A stretch of DNA of 64,000 bases, from assembly GCF_000336635.1 (NCBI RefSeq), contig NZ_AOLY01000040.1, forward strand, positions 25,543-89,542, read 5' to 3'. Positions 1 through 8,564 of the stretch are shown here, piece after piece. The notes below the pieces were generated by a model. It was given only the letters and a program-made list of their open reading frames with translations, ran no database searches and had not been told where the DNA came from. The translations under genes and the position numbers were made by a program. This DNA is from Haloarcula japonica DSM 6131 (GTDB taxonomy: Archaea; Halobacteriota; Halobacteria; Halobacteriales; Haloarculaceae). The number at the start of each line of letters is the position of its first letter. The first letter of the stretch is position 1.

Positions 1-146
1 GGTCTCGTTGAAAACTGTCACTTATAAATCTATTTGAGTGCGATCTTCGTTATCCCGTTTTTTCGGCACTTCGGGCCATCTGACACCAGTCCCACGATGT
101 TTTGCTGAAGCTAGCGTGTATTAACGCGAGAATCTAACGGGCCGCC

Positions 147-1253
147 TCATTCCGAGTCGTCGACCAGCGTTTTGAGTTCCACCAGCCGCGGCAGTTCTGA
201 AACGCCGCTGAGTACGACCAGAACCGACAATGTGTCCCGGTCTGGCGTCGGCATATCGCCGCTCCGTACCTCCGGTGACTGGAGTTCCTCCGTGAGCCAT
301 CGCCGCCCGTCGGTAACGGCATCCCGGATCAACCACGCGGGCGGCCCGGCAAACACGGCCAGGGCTCTATCGACGGAGTCAAGCTCGCACTGGGCCGTCA
401 GTTTGCCACGGACCGCTCGGCGAAGTGTCGTCTCGACGGCGTTGTATGCCTCGATTTCGTCGACGTCGTCTGAGTTATCGCCGAGAAAACGGTTCTTGAG
501 CTGGTCTATGACTGTCCCGTCACCCCCGCCATCGGCCGATTGCAGGTCCTGACTGGCGTAGCCAAGCGCTGTGAAGCCCGAGTCTGAGAGGGTGTTGATT
601 ATTTCGCTGGCGTCGACGACACTCTGGCCGACTGCCTCGGATGCCGTCGCCTCACCTGCTGCGAACAGCGCCCCCAGCCGTGTCACGACCGTCTCGTTCA
701 GCGTCTCGGCGGCCTCATCGACCGTCTGTCCGCTCCCGAGCCACGCTTCGTTGTCGAACAGTATCTGCCCGTCGACGGTCGCTTCCACCGCTCGAAGTGC
801 TTGGATAGTGTTCGCGGCTGCTTCGTCGTCTCTGCCGGCGGGTAACACCGACAGACAGTAAACTGGGATCGAGTAAATCTCTCTGAGTGCGTCGGCAACG
901 TGGGCCGTGGCACCGCTGCCCGTCCCGCCCGCAAGCCCGGCCGCGAGGACGATGGCATCAATATCGCTCGTTACCAATTCGTCTATCGCCCGGCGCACTT
1001 CGAGCCGTTCGTCTTCGATAGCGGCGACACCGCTCATCCGGTCCCCGTTCGTCCCGGTCCCATTTGTTTCGGAGAGTCCGAAGGCATGCCGCCGGTCGTC
1101 CGGAAGTGCGTCGAGTTCAGTGAGCGCTTCGGTGTCCGTGTCGACGGCGCAGGCCGCGCCGAGATACGTCGCCTCGCGGCGTTCGTTGTCCTGCCACAGC
1201 CGTTCAACGATCCGGCCCCCAGCACTACCGATTCCGACTGCCGCGACTCGCAT
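147..1253 (-). CDS. FtsZ/CetZ-superfamily tubulin-like protein
   Basis: This 368-residue protein begins with a Rossmann-type glycine loop (GIGSAGG, residues 7-13). It carries the tubulin/FtsZ G-box GGTGSG at 109-114, preceded by Ala rather than a third Gly. This places it in the FtsZ/CetZ GTPase superfamily, whose members form cytoplasmic filaments for division or cell shape in haloarchaea. The later segment that should hold the T7 catalytic loop (NxDxxD in FtsZ) reads VVDASE, so the Asn is lost and the last Asp is Glu; polymer-stimulated GTPase activity may be weak. The gene stands alone on the minus strand with no division gene beside it. The superfamily call is fairly safe. Which subfamily it belongs to and what it does in the cell are not known from the sequence. 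Confidence 0.72.
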   Translation of the reverse strand: MRVAAVGIGSAGGRIVERLWQDNERREATYLGAACAVDTDTEALTELDALPDDRRHAFGLSETNGTGTNGDRMSGVAAIEDERLEVRRAIDELVTSDIDAIVLAAGLAGGTGSGATAHVADALREIYSIPVYCLSVLPAGRDDEAAANTIQALRAVEATVDGQILFDNEAWLGSGQTVDEAAETLNETVVTRLGALFAAGEATASEAVGQSVVDASEIINTLSDSGFTALGYASQDLQSADGGGDGTVIDQLKNRFLGDNSDDVDEIEAYNAVETTLRRAVRGKLTAQCELDSVDRALAVFAGPPAWLIRDAVTDGRRWLTEELQSPEVRSGDMPTPDRDTLSVLVVLSGVSELPRLVELKTLVDDSE

Positions 1254-1748
1254 ACGTCGAGTTTAGTGTAGACTGACATTAATTGTCCGACTCGGTGTTA
1301 GACCATCACTGGTACTTCGTCGCATGATGAGGGACAGCGGAAGCGGCACAGGAGTTTCAGTAGCGCCTCACTGGACTGGTGTGCGGCAACGATACTGTCA
1401 GCACCCGACGGAGAAAGTTTCATACGGCAAGCGCTGAACGAGGCGGTGTCTCGGGACCTCGACAACGGACCATCCGATACCCCTCTGTCATCATCTCCGG
1501 CGGGTCGATAGGGGTCCCCTCCTGGGACGTGGTCTACCGCCAGTTGCGAGCGGGGCATTGAATGTGGCCTCGAATTATAAATCACAGATAACCGGCCATT
1601 TAGTACTGTATCAGAATATGTTCGCTTCTCTGAATAGTGTGACTCGCTCTAATACGGCCTCTACTCCCACATAACTGGAAATACTGTTATCAAATATTGG
1701 GAATACTCTAAATAATATAGTACAGCGTCAGCGAGAATTCGAACCAGA
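1254..1748. other. Intergenic region without a supported gene
   Basis: About 495 bases separate the FtsZ-like gene from the small membrane-protein gene. Short open frames exist on both strands, but none has a recognisable motif or a convincing start. The last 80 bases are AT-rich (around 1680-1725) and probably hold the promoter of the downstream gene. Confidence 0.5.
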
Positions 1749-2021
1749 ATGCAACTGAACATCCTCGCCCTAACCACAATCAAGACAGTGATTCTGTTTT
1801 GTGGGACCATACTGACATGGCTCACGTACAAAGCCTACCGCCGAAAGAAATCATCTCACTTGCGGGCCCTTTGTCTGGGAATCGGTTTTATTACGACTGG
1901 CACTCTGCTCGCCGGAAGTGCTCATCAGCTCTTCTCTCTGCCAGTCGTCGAAAGCGCGATCATCCAGAGTAGCTTCACTGCCGTCGGATTCGTGATGCTC
2001 ATGTACTCACTGCACTCTTGA
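1749..2021 (+). CDS. Small three-helix membrane protein (DUF7521-like)
   Basis: This 90-residue protein is almost entirely hydrophobic. It has three predicted membrane helices, at about residues 5-25, 42-62 and 68-88. A basic loop (YRRKKSSH) after the first helix suggests that this loop is cytoplasmic. The overall pattern, including a short conserved LAGSAHQL stretch, resembles the small haloarchaeal membrane family DUF7521, whose function is unknown. An AT-rich element (around 1710-1722) lies about 30 bases before the ATG, consistent with a short or absent leader. No regulator or partner gene is adjacent. I am fairly sure it is a real gene, less sure of the family. Confidence 0.6.
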   Translation: MQLNILALTTIKTVILFCGTILTWLTYKAYRRKKSSHLRALCLGIGFITTGTLLAGSAHQLFSLPVVESAIIQSSFTAVGFVMLMYSLHS

Positions 2022-2124
2022 CGGCTTGGCTCCAGCACAGCGAGGCCCAATTGGACCCAGTAGTTGACCGCTTAGAGAGAGGAAATAGTCCGGTAGGCGT
2101 CCAAGTAAGCCTCACCAGGCCAGC

Positions 2125-2253
2125 CTACTGAGACTGTGAACTCCGCTCTTTGAGATCAAGCAAGCGCCCACACGAGGGGCAATTCTCGTCAACGATCGTT
2201 ACCTGTGTATCGCAGTCCGGACAGTACTCCCGATAACAGGCTGGGTCACCCAT
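2125..2253 (-). CDS. Small CPxCG-type zinc-finger protein
   Basis: This is a 42-residue protein if started at the ATG just before the GDPAC segment. A longer frame reaches 2316, but its extra residues look like translated promoter DNA. It has two CPxC knuckles (CPDC and CPSC, about 13 residues apart), enough to bind one zinc ion as a zinc ribbon. Haloarchaea encode many such tiny CPxCG proteins, and a few are known to affect motility or biofilm formation. Nothing here shows the role of this one. An inverted repeat lies just upstream, at 2263-2281. Confidence 0.6.
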   Translation of the reverse strand: MGDPACYREYCPDCDTQVTIVDENCPSCGRLLDLKERSSQSQ

Positions 2254-2262
2254 AGGCAACCG

Positions 2263-2281
2263 TTTGTTGGATACTAACAAA
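2263..2281. promoter_or_regulatory. Inverted repeat before the small zinc-finger gene
   Basis: TTTGTT (2263-2268) and AACAAA (2276-2281) form a 6-bp dyad with a 7-base spacer. It sits 10-28 bases upstream of the minus-strand start at 2253, over the expected core promoter. It may be an operator or simply AT-rich promoter sequence. Confidence 0.3.
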
Positions 2282-2443
2282 ACGATTTGGTTGACAGTCA
2301 GATTCAGTTCAAACAATAGGCCCGTTTTCGCCGAATATCTTCGTGCCCTGTCTCACCAATTGAGAACCTGTGGTATTGTTCATTTAGCAAAGGCCGTGGG
2401 TCCCACGTATGCAGATACGCGCTGTCCAACGGAGTGATGCCAA

Positions 2444-5400
2444 GTGAAACTGTCACGGCGCGACTTCCTGACCGCGGCGGGTGCGGGGACGGTCGGCGCG
2501 CTCGCCGAAGGAGCATGGGGTGCAACACAGTCCACGGAACCGATAACGAGCGTGGACAACCCGCTCAAGTCCTATCCGAACCGGGACTGGGAGCAGGTGT
2601 ACCACGACATCTACGCCTACGACGAGGTGGACTGGACGGTGTGTCACCCCAACTGCACCCAGTCGTGTGCACTGAACTTCTACATGAAAAACGGGGTCCC
2701 GATACGGGCCGAGCAGGTGTACCACAACGAGGAGCCCTCGGTCGGCCCGTCGGGCTACGAGGACGCCGGCGTCAGTCAGCACTGGAACCCCCGCGGATGC
2801 ATGAAGGGGTTGTCCCTACACCGCCGGACGTTCGAACCGTCCCGCATCAAGTACCCGATGGTTCGAAAGGGGTGGGACCCCGAGGACCCCAATCCAGAAG
2901 GACGGGGCGAGGACGAGTTCGAGCGCGTCTCCTGGGAGGAGGCTATCGACCTCATCGCGGAGAAGATGGCGAACTTAGAGGACAACAAGCGGTTCCACAT
3001 CTTCAACGCCATCAAAGCCGACGGACTGTTCACCCGCCACGGTTCGGGTCGGCGACTCGCGTCTGTTTTCGGCGGCTGTGAGTGGACCGAGTACGACTGG
3101 TACGCCGACCTCCCGCCGGGCCACGTCATCACGACCGGCTACCAGACCTCCGACTCCGACGCCGTCGCCTGGCGGAAGGCCGACTACACCATCATCCAAG
3201 GGAAGAACCTTATTCACAACAAACTCGCGGACAACCACTTCCTGCAGGAGACCCGCGAGCGCGGCGGGAAGATGGTCGGCGTCTACCCCGACTACTCGCC
3301 GACGGTCCAGAAGTGCGACCGGTGGCTGCCGGTCCGCCCCGGGAGCGACCCGGCGTTCGCCCTGGGCATGGCGCACGTCATCATGGACGAGGAGCTGTAC
3401 GATGCCGAGTTCATGCGGAAGTTCACGAGCCTCCCGCTGTTGATCCGGGAGGATACCGGCAAATACCTGCGCGCACACGAAGTGTTCGAGGACCACGAGG
3501 GGCCCCCAGAGGACCTCGATGAGCAGCACGAGCACAACGACTGGGGCGATTTCGTCGTGCTGGGCGAGAACGGCGAGCCGGTCCCAATGACACGCGAGGA
3601 GGTCGGCGAGGAGATGCCGACCACCCCGCAGTTAGACGTCGCCAGCGACGTGGCACTAACCGATGGCTCGACCGTCTCCGTCAGGAGCGACTTCGCCCGC
3701 CAGCGGGACAACATCATCGAGAACTACGACCCGGAGACGGTCGAGGAAATCACCACGATTCCGGCGGACAAACTCGCCCAGACGGCGCGGGAGTTCGCCG
3801 ACGCCGAGAAGGGCCAGTGGTTCACCGGCGAGGGGATCAACCACTGGTTCCACTCCAACGACGCGCTCCAGCGGGCGGTGTTCCTCGTTCAGGCGATGCT
3901 CGGGAACATCGGCGACGCCGGTCAGGGGTACTACAACTACTCCGGCCAGTACAAGATCGAGCTGCTGGACGGGTACCCCCACTACGTCAACCCCGACGGC
4001 AACGCCGCCCACGGGATGTATCCCGGCTACGCTTTCGCCTTCTTCGGCGGCGAGAAACTCGACCCGCACGATATCCGGGGCGATTTCGACCGCGAGATGG
4101 ACCTCGTGCCACAGGGCGACGCCGAGGAGCCGGTGATGCCGAAAAACGCGGGGTCGTACACCATGTCCAAGCCGTCGATCCTGTGGACGATGAACTGCAA
4201 CCTCCTGAACCAGACGAAACACCAGGAGCACGTCATCGAGAACTTCGTCAAACACCCCGACACGGAGAACGACCTGTTCATCGTCTCGGATATGCACATG
4301 ACCTACTCCGCCCGGCACGCCGACATCGTGCTCCCGGTGCCGTCCTGGCTAGAGTGTGAGTACCCCGACATCACCATCGGTCCGGAGAACCCCTTCGTCC
4401 AGATGGACCACGGCGTGATGGACCCCATGTACGACACCAAGCAGGACGGGGAAGCCGTCGCGATGGTGGCCGAGAAACTGGACGAGAAGATCCCGCCGGC
4501 GGAGCGTAACGTCGACTCCTATCGGGCGTACTTCGAGGAGTTCCTGGATGAAGACGGCGACGTGACCAACTACATCCAGGATACCTTCGACCGCGGGATG
4601 ACGACCCAAAGCATCGATGTCGAGGACCTGGAGGACGGGCCGGAACGCCTGGACCTGAAAACCTATCCGCGGATCCCGTTCTACTCGCAGGTCCACGAAG
4701 ACCGGCCGTTCTACACGAAGACCGGCCGGATGGAGTTCCACAAGGAGGAGGACCGCTTCATCGAACTCGGTCGGGACGACATCGACCACGTCGAGAGCGT
4801 CGAGGGAACCCCCTACGGCGTGAACAAGAAGTGGGACGAGGCCAAGGACGAGGAGAACCCGCTGTACCACGACGAGGGCAACCAGTTCTACTACAACACG
4901 CCACACCCGAAGTACCGAACCCACTCCTCGTGGGGGATGACAGACTGGAACCTCATCTGGGCCTCGCGTGACTTCGGCAGCGTCAGCGGCGATCCAGAAG
5001 GAACTGACCGCCTCGTCGACGACTTCTCGTTCCCCACCGGCGCCGGCGAGTCCGAAGACGTCGCGCCGCTCGGTGAGGCGTTCGTCGAGATGCACCCGAG
5101 CGACGCCGAGAACATCGACGTGGAGAACGGCGACTACGTCCGCATCACGGGCAAGCGCGGCGACCTCGTCGTCAGGGCGATGGTCAGCGAGCGCCAGCGC
5201 CCGCGGTCGGCCGGCGACATGGGACAGCTGACGCTGTGGCACGGCTGGTGGCCCCAGCACTTCCCCGACGACGAGGCCGACGAGGACAGCGTCAAGGGGT
5301 ACAACACGATCACCAACATCTGGCTCGACCCGCTGCAGGAGACCGACGACCTCGTCCACAAGGCGGTGTTCGGCGACCCGAACGTCTCCGACATCGTCGA

Positions 5401-5635
5401 CGAGGACATCGCCTGGCACGGCGCGGAACTGGAGCACGGCTACGAGGAGACGGTGTGGGCCCCGACGGGGACCAACCGGGACGACCTCGTGGACGTCGAG
5501 AAGTACGAGGAAGCGGACTGGTGGCCCGGCGACGCCCGCCGGGACGACCTCGTCGAGGACTACATCGGCGGGTCACTGCAGCCAAGCGGCAGCGGGAGTA
5601 GTACCGGCACGAAGACCCCAGGAGGCGATGACTGA
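2444..5635 (+). CDS. Type II DMSO-reductase-family molybdopterin oxidoreductase, catalytic alpha subunit
   Basis: This 1063-residue molybdenum enzyme starts with a twin-arginine signal (LSRRDFLTAAG), so the folded enzyme is exported. The GTG start has a GGAGTG ribosome-binding site seven bases before it. A [4Fe-4S] site near the N terminus uses C67, C71, C75 and C119. The first position is Cys where E. coli NarG has His, and His68 is adjacent. The motif YDWYADLPP (217-225) matches NarG YDWYCDLPP, with D222 as the likely Mo ligand; this is the hallmark of type II enzymes (nitrate, chlorate, selenate, ethylbenzene and dimethylsulfide enzymes). The C terminus is a Ser/Gly/Thr-rich tail. The heme gamma subunit downstream, and the absence of NarI-, Rieske- or cytochrome b-type genes, argue against an ordinary haloarchaeal NarGH. 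The substrate cannot be read from sequence. Confidence 0.9.
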   Translation: MKLSRRDFLTAAGAGTVGALAEGAWGATQSTEPITSVDNPLKSYPNRDWEQVYHDIYAYDEVDWTVCHPNCTQSCALNFYMKNGVPIRAEQVYHNEEPSVGPSGYEDAGVSQHWNPRGCMKGLSLHRRTFEPSRIKYPMVRKGWDPEDPNPEGRGEDEFERVSWEEAIDLIAEKMANLEDNKRFHIFNAIKADGLFTRHGSGRRLASVFGGCEWTEYDWYADLPPGHVITTGYQTSDSDAVAWRKADYTIIQGKNLIHNKLADNHFLQETRERGGKMVGVYPDYSPTVQKCDRWLPVRPGSDPAFALGMAHVIMDEELYDAEFMRKFTSLPLLIREDTGKYLRAHEVFEDHEGPPEDLDEQHEHNDWGDFVVLGENGEPVPMTREEVGEEMPTTPQLDVASDVALTDGSTVSVRSDFARQRDNIIENYDPETVEEITTIPADKLAQTAREFADAEKGQWFTGEGINHWFHSNDALQRAVFLVQAMLGNIGDAGQGYYNYSGQYKIELLDGYPHYVNPDGNAAHGMYPGYAFAFFGGEKLDPHDIRGDFDREMDLVPQGDAEEPVMPKNAGSYTMSKPSILWTMNCNLLNQTKHQEHVIENFVKHPDTENDLFIVSDMHMTYSARHADIVLPVPSWLECEYPDITIGPENPFVQMDHGVMDPMYDTKQDGEAVAMVAEKLDEKIPPAERNVDSYRAYFEEFLDEDGDVTNYIQDTFDRGMTTQSIDVEDLEDGPERLDLKTYPRIPFYSQVHEDRPFYTKTGRMEFHKEEDRFIELGRDDIDHVESVEGTPYGVNKKWDEAKDEENPLYHDEGNQFYYNTPHPKYRTHSSWGMTDWNLIWASRDFGSVSGDPEGTDRLVDDFSFPTGAGESEDVAPLGEAFVEMHPSDAENIDVENGDYVRITGKRGDLVVRAMVSERQRPRSAGDMGQLTLWHGWWPQHFPDDEADEDSVKGYNTITNIWLDPLQETDDLVHKAVFGDPNVSDIVDEDIAWHGAELEHGYEETVWAPTGTNRDDLVDVEKYEEADWWPGDARRDDLVEDYIGGSLQPSGSGSSTGTKTPGGDD

Positions 5636-6816
5636 TGGCACAAACGTACAATCCACAACTCGGCCGCGAGCATAGCTACCCATACGAACACCGCGAAGAG
5701 GAGCGCGACTACCACTGGGGCATGGTCATCAACACGAACCGGTGTATCAACTGCAACACCTGCTCCTTTGCCTGTAAGTCCACCTGGACCAGCGGCGAGG
5801 GCGAGGAGTACATGTGGTGGATGAACGTCGAGACCGAGCCCTACGGCGGCTACCCGATGGGCTGGGACATGCGGCTGCTCGACGACCTGGAGGCCGACCA
5901 GACTATCTTCGACGCCGCCGAGAACGGCGAGCAGGTCCGCGGCTACATCGCCGAGAAGCAGGCCTGGGAGTACCCCGCGCTGGGCGACGACCAGGTCCAC
6001 GGGGAGTACCCCGAGGGCGAGGTCGTCGAGTCAGACCTGGAGAACGACGAGTACCACGACATCTGGCAGTTCTACCTCCCGCGGCTCTGTAACCACTGCA
6101 AGAACCCGGCCTGTCTGGCGGCCTGCCCGCGCAAGGCCATCTACAAGCGCGAGGAGGACGGCATCGTCCTGCTGGACCAGGAGCGCTGTCGCGGCTACCG
6201 CCGCTGCGTGAAGGCCTGTCCGTACCACAAGCCGATGTACAACCCCGAAACGGGCGTCACCGAGAAGCCGGTCGGCTGCTACCCCCGCATCGAGGAGGGG
6301 AACGTTCCCCGGTGTGTCTCCTCCTGCATCGGGAAGACGCGGCTCCACGGTAACATCAACCGCGGGCCTGACGCCGGACCAGCGGGGGGCAAATCCTCCG
6401 CCGCGTCGGGGCGCTCGCCCATCAACTATCTCGTCCACTCCGACGAGAAGGTGGCCCTGCCGCTGTACCCGCAGTTCGGGACCCAGCCGCAGGTGTTCTA
6501 CATGCCGCCGTACCACGTCCCGCCGGAGTTCCTGACCCAGATGTTCACGCCCAACACCGAGGTCAAGGAAAACGAGTGGCCGGGCGACACCTACGAGGAG
6601 TCGGTCCGCATCGTCCAGGAGCGGGCTCGCAACCCCAGCCACGAAGTGCTGGGCATCCTCCAACTGTTCGGCGCGACGACGCGGCTCATCGAGACCTACA
6701 ACGTCAAGGAAAACCGCGTGAAGGGATGGGACCGCAACGGCGAGAAGGTCGTCGACGTGCCCATCGAGGAGCCCATGGAGGTCCGCGAGGGCGAACAGTG
6801 GACCAACCAGCCCTGA
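5635..6816 (+). CDS. Iron-sulfur beta subunit of the type II molybdenum enzyme (NarH/DdhB-like)
   Basis: This 393-residue ferredoxin-like subunit should carry electrons between the heme gamma subunit and the Mo site. It overlaps the alpha stop by one base. Four cysteine groups are visible: C37/C40/C43/C47; C152/C155/C160/C164; C185-Y188-C191-C195; and C215/C227/C231. In the third group Tyr replaces the second Cys (Trp in NarH), as expected for a [3Fe-4S] cluster. In the fourth group the first Cys of the usual EKCxxC motif is Pro212 (EKPVGC), so one [4Fe-4S] cluster lacks a standard ligand. No signal peptide is visible, so it is probably exported together with alpha. The family call is strong; the effect of the missing Cys is unknown. 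Confidence 0.9.
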   Translation: MAQTYNPQLGREHSYPYEHREEERDYHWGMVINTNRCINCNTCSFACKSTWTSGEGEEYMWWMNVETEPYGGYPMGWDMRLLDDLEADQTIFDAAENGEQVRGYIAEKQAWEYPALGDDQVHGEYPEGEVVESDLENDEYHDIWQFYLPRLCNHCKNPACLAACPRKAIYKREEDGIVLLDQERCRGYRRCVKACPYHKPMYNPETGVTEKPVGCYPRIEEGNVPRCVSSCIGKTRLHGNINRGPDAGPAGGKSSAASGRSPINYLVHSDEKVALPLYPQFGTQPQVFYMPPYHVPPEFLTQMFTPNTEVKENEWPGDTYEESVRIVQERARNPSHEVLGILQLFGATTRLIETYNVKENRVKGWDRNGEKVVDVPIEEPMEVREGEQWTNQP

Positions 6817-6826
6817 GGTGCGCACA

Positions 6827-7546
6827 ATGAAGAACACGCCACAACACCACACGCGACGTGCCGCGCTGTACGGGTTCGCCGCGACGGTCTTCCAGTACCC
6901 GGACGAGACCGTCATCGCCGATCTGCAGGACCAAGAGGTACAGGACGCCGTCCGGCAGGCCGGCGCTGCGCTCGAACTCGAAACTGAGGTCAACACGCTG
7001 CTGGACGCGCTGGACGGGGTTGACCGCGACTCGCTCGAACCGGCGTACAACCGACTGTTCGGCCTCCCGGGCGACGGGGGGACCTATCCGGTCGTCCCCT
7101 ACGAGGCCCACTACACGACCGGCGATGAGGTCAACGAGAGCCAGCGCCGCATCGCCACGGTCGTGGGCCTGCTGGAGGAGTTCGGGCTCGAAATCAGCGA
7201 CGAGTTCGACGAGCGCCACGACCACGTCACCGTTGAACTGGAGCTGCTACAGGTGCTGGCCGCACAGCGGGCGGTCGCCCTCGACGGCGACGACGACGAG
7301 ACGGCCGTCCGGCTCGCACGAGCGGGCGCGACGGTGCTGGACGAGCATCTCGGCAATTTTGTCCCTGCGTTCGCTCACCGAGTCCGGAAGACCGTCGACG
7401 GCGACGGCAGTTCCGACCGAGAGGGGCCCGAAGCGAGCACCGTCTACGCCGCCGCCGCGGACCTGGCGGCGGCCCTGGTCGAGTTCGACGAGGCGAGCCA
7501 TCCCGACCCGGTCTCGCCCGGAACGGGGGTGAGAGCCGATGGTTGA
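6827..7546 (+). CDS. TorD/NarJ-family molybdoenzyme chaperone
   Basis: This is a 239-residue, mostly helical acidic protein. The ATG at 6827 is preferred because GAGGTG lies six bases upstream; an in-frame GTG at 6818 is the alternative. The N-terminal segment (AALYGFAATVFQYP) and the central motif PYEAHYTTGDEV fit the TorD/DmsD/NarJ chaperone family. These bind the apo-catalytic subunit, help insert the molybdenum cofactor and hold back Tat export until folding is complete. Its place between the beta and gamma genes is as expected for a dedicated chaperone (DdhD/EbdD/SerD position). It overlaps the next gene by eight bases. Partner specificity for the alpha subunit is inferred from the operon. 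Confidence 0.82.
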   Translation: MKNTPQHHTRRAALYGFAATVFQYPDETVIADLQDQEVQDAVRQAGAALELETEVNTLLDALDGVDRDSLEPAYNRLFGLPGDGGTYPVVPYEAHYTTGDEVNESQRRIATVVGLLEEFGLEISDEFDERHDHVTVELELLQVLAAQRAVALDGDDDETAVRLARAGATVLDEHLGNFVPAFAHRVRKTVDGDGSSDREGPEASTVYAAAADLAAALVEFDEASHPDPVSPGTGVRADG

Positions 7547-8564
7547 ACTCGACTACGAGGCGGCCCGGCGGGCGACAACGGCGACGGCGCTCGTTATGGC
7601 GCTGCTCGTCGCCGGCCAGATGGCCGTGGCGGCGGCCGTCACCGGCGGCCAGCAGCCTTTGGTCGCGACTGACGAAGTCCCACAGACCGCCGACAGCGAC
7701 CGCTGGTCGGATGCCCCATCGCGGACCGTCTCGCTGTCGAAACAGCAGATGGCCGTCCCCTACGGCGGCGGGAGCATCGACGAGATAGAGGTGCAGGCGC
7801 TGACCAACGAGACCCACGTCGCCTTCCGTCTGACCTGGACGGACCCGACGAAAGACACGAACATCCGGTCGCCGAAGAACTACAGCGACGCGGCGGCCGT
7901 GATGCTCCACAGCGGCGAGAAACCGCCGATCACGATGGGTGCCGGCGGCGACCCGGTCAACATCTGGTACTGGCGCTCGCAGTGGCAGTACGGGAATGAC
8001 AAGAACGCGGAGTGGAGCAACGACATGTACGCCTACCCGAACCCGGACGAGGAGACCAAACCGGGGCTCGCGGCCGGGAACCCGCTGTCACAGAGCCAGT
8101 ACGAGAACTACGGCCAGAACTACTACGCGGCCGGCTACGGGTCGCTGAGCAACGCACCACAACAGAACGTAGACGCACAGGCCACTCGGAACGGTGACGA
8201 GTGGTCCGTCGTCTTCGTCCGGGAGCATACCGGCGAAGGCCAGCACGACGCGACGTTCTCACAGAACGAGACGATGTATCTCGCCTTCGCTGTCTGGAAC
8301 GGCAGCGCCGACGAGGTCAACGGCAAGAAGTCACTGACGATGCAGTACAGCACGCTCGACACGGAGTCCGGCGAACTCACCGCACCCGAGAGCGGGGGAA
8401 GCGGAGACAGTTCGAGTACAGGTTCAGGTAGCGCCGCCGGCGGGGGAGACTCCAGCGGTGACGGCGGTTCGGGCGGCAGCAGCAATCCGCTGTACACGTC
8501 GCTCGGGACGCTCATAGCGGCAACGGTCGCCGGCTGGACGGTCCTCTACTGGAGGCTGGCCTGA
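7539..8564 (+). CDS. Heme-b-binding gamma subunit, ethylbenzene-dehydrogenase type
   Basis: This 341-residue protein has an N-terminal hydrophobic segment (about residues 15-35), a soluble extracytoplasmic domain, a Ser/Gly-rich linker (about 283-315) and a C-terminal membrane helix (about 318-338). The soluble part, with segments such as AFRLTWTDPTKD and AAAVML, resembles the heme-b gamma subunits of ethylbenzene dehydrogenase, dimethylsulfide dehydrogenase and selenate reductase. In bacteria those subunits are soluble. Here the extra C-terminal helix would anchor the complex on the outer face of the membrane. It overlaps the chaperone gene, and its stop overlaps the start of the HEAT-repeat gene. 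The exact heme ligands could not be assigned. Confidence 0.78.
   Translation: MVELDYEAARRATTATALVMALLVAGQMAVAAAVTGGQQPLVATDEVPQTADSDRWSDAPSRTVSLSKQQMAVPYGGGSIDEIEVQALTNETHVAFRLTWTDPTKDTNIRSPKNYSDAAAVMLHSGEKPPITMGAGGDPVNIWYWRSQWQYGNDKNAEWSNDMYAYPNPDEETKPGLAAGNPLSQSQYENYGQNYYAAGYGSLSNAPQQNVDAQATRNGDEWSVVFVREHTGEGQHDATFSQNETMYLAFAVWNGSADEVNGKKSLTMQYSTLDTESGELTAPESGGSGDSSSTGSGSAAGGGDSSGDGGSGGSSNPLYTSLGTLIAATVAGWTVLYWRLA

Noticed and set aside
1298..1585. Possible small gene in the first intergenic gap
   Set aside because: Low-quality composition, no motif, no promoter at the expected distance and a competing open frame on the other strand.
4349..5437. Long minus-strand open frame (362 codons) opposite the alpha-subunit gene
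   Set aside because: It is the antisense shadow of a real, motif-rich gene; GC-rich haloarchaeal genes often leave long open frames on the other strand. Its Val/Leu/Arg-rich product has no domain.
2444..5635. Calling the enzyme a respiratory nitrate reductase (NarG)
   Set aside because: Type II motifs are shared with several enzymes. The heme gamma subunit and the missing NarI-, Rieske- or cytochrome b-type genes do not fit a nitrate reductase operon well enough to name the substrate.
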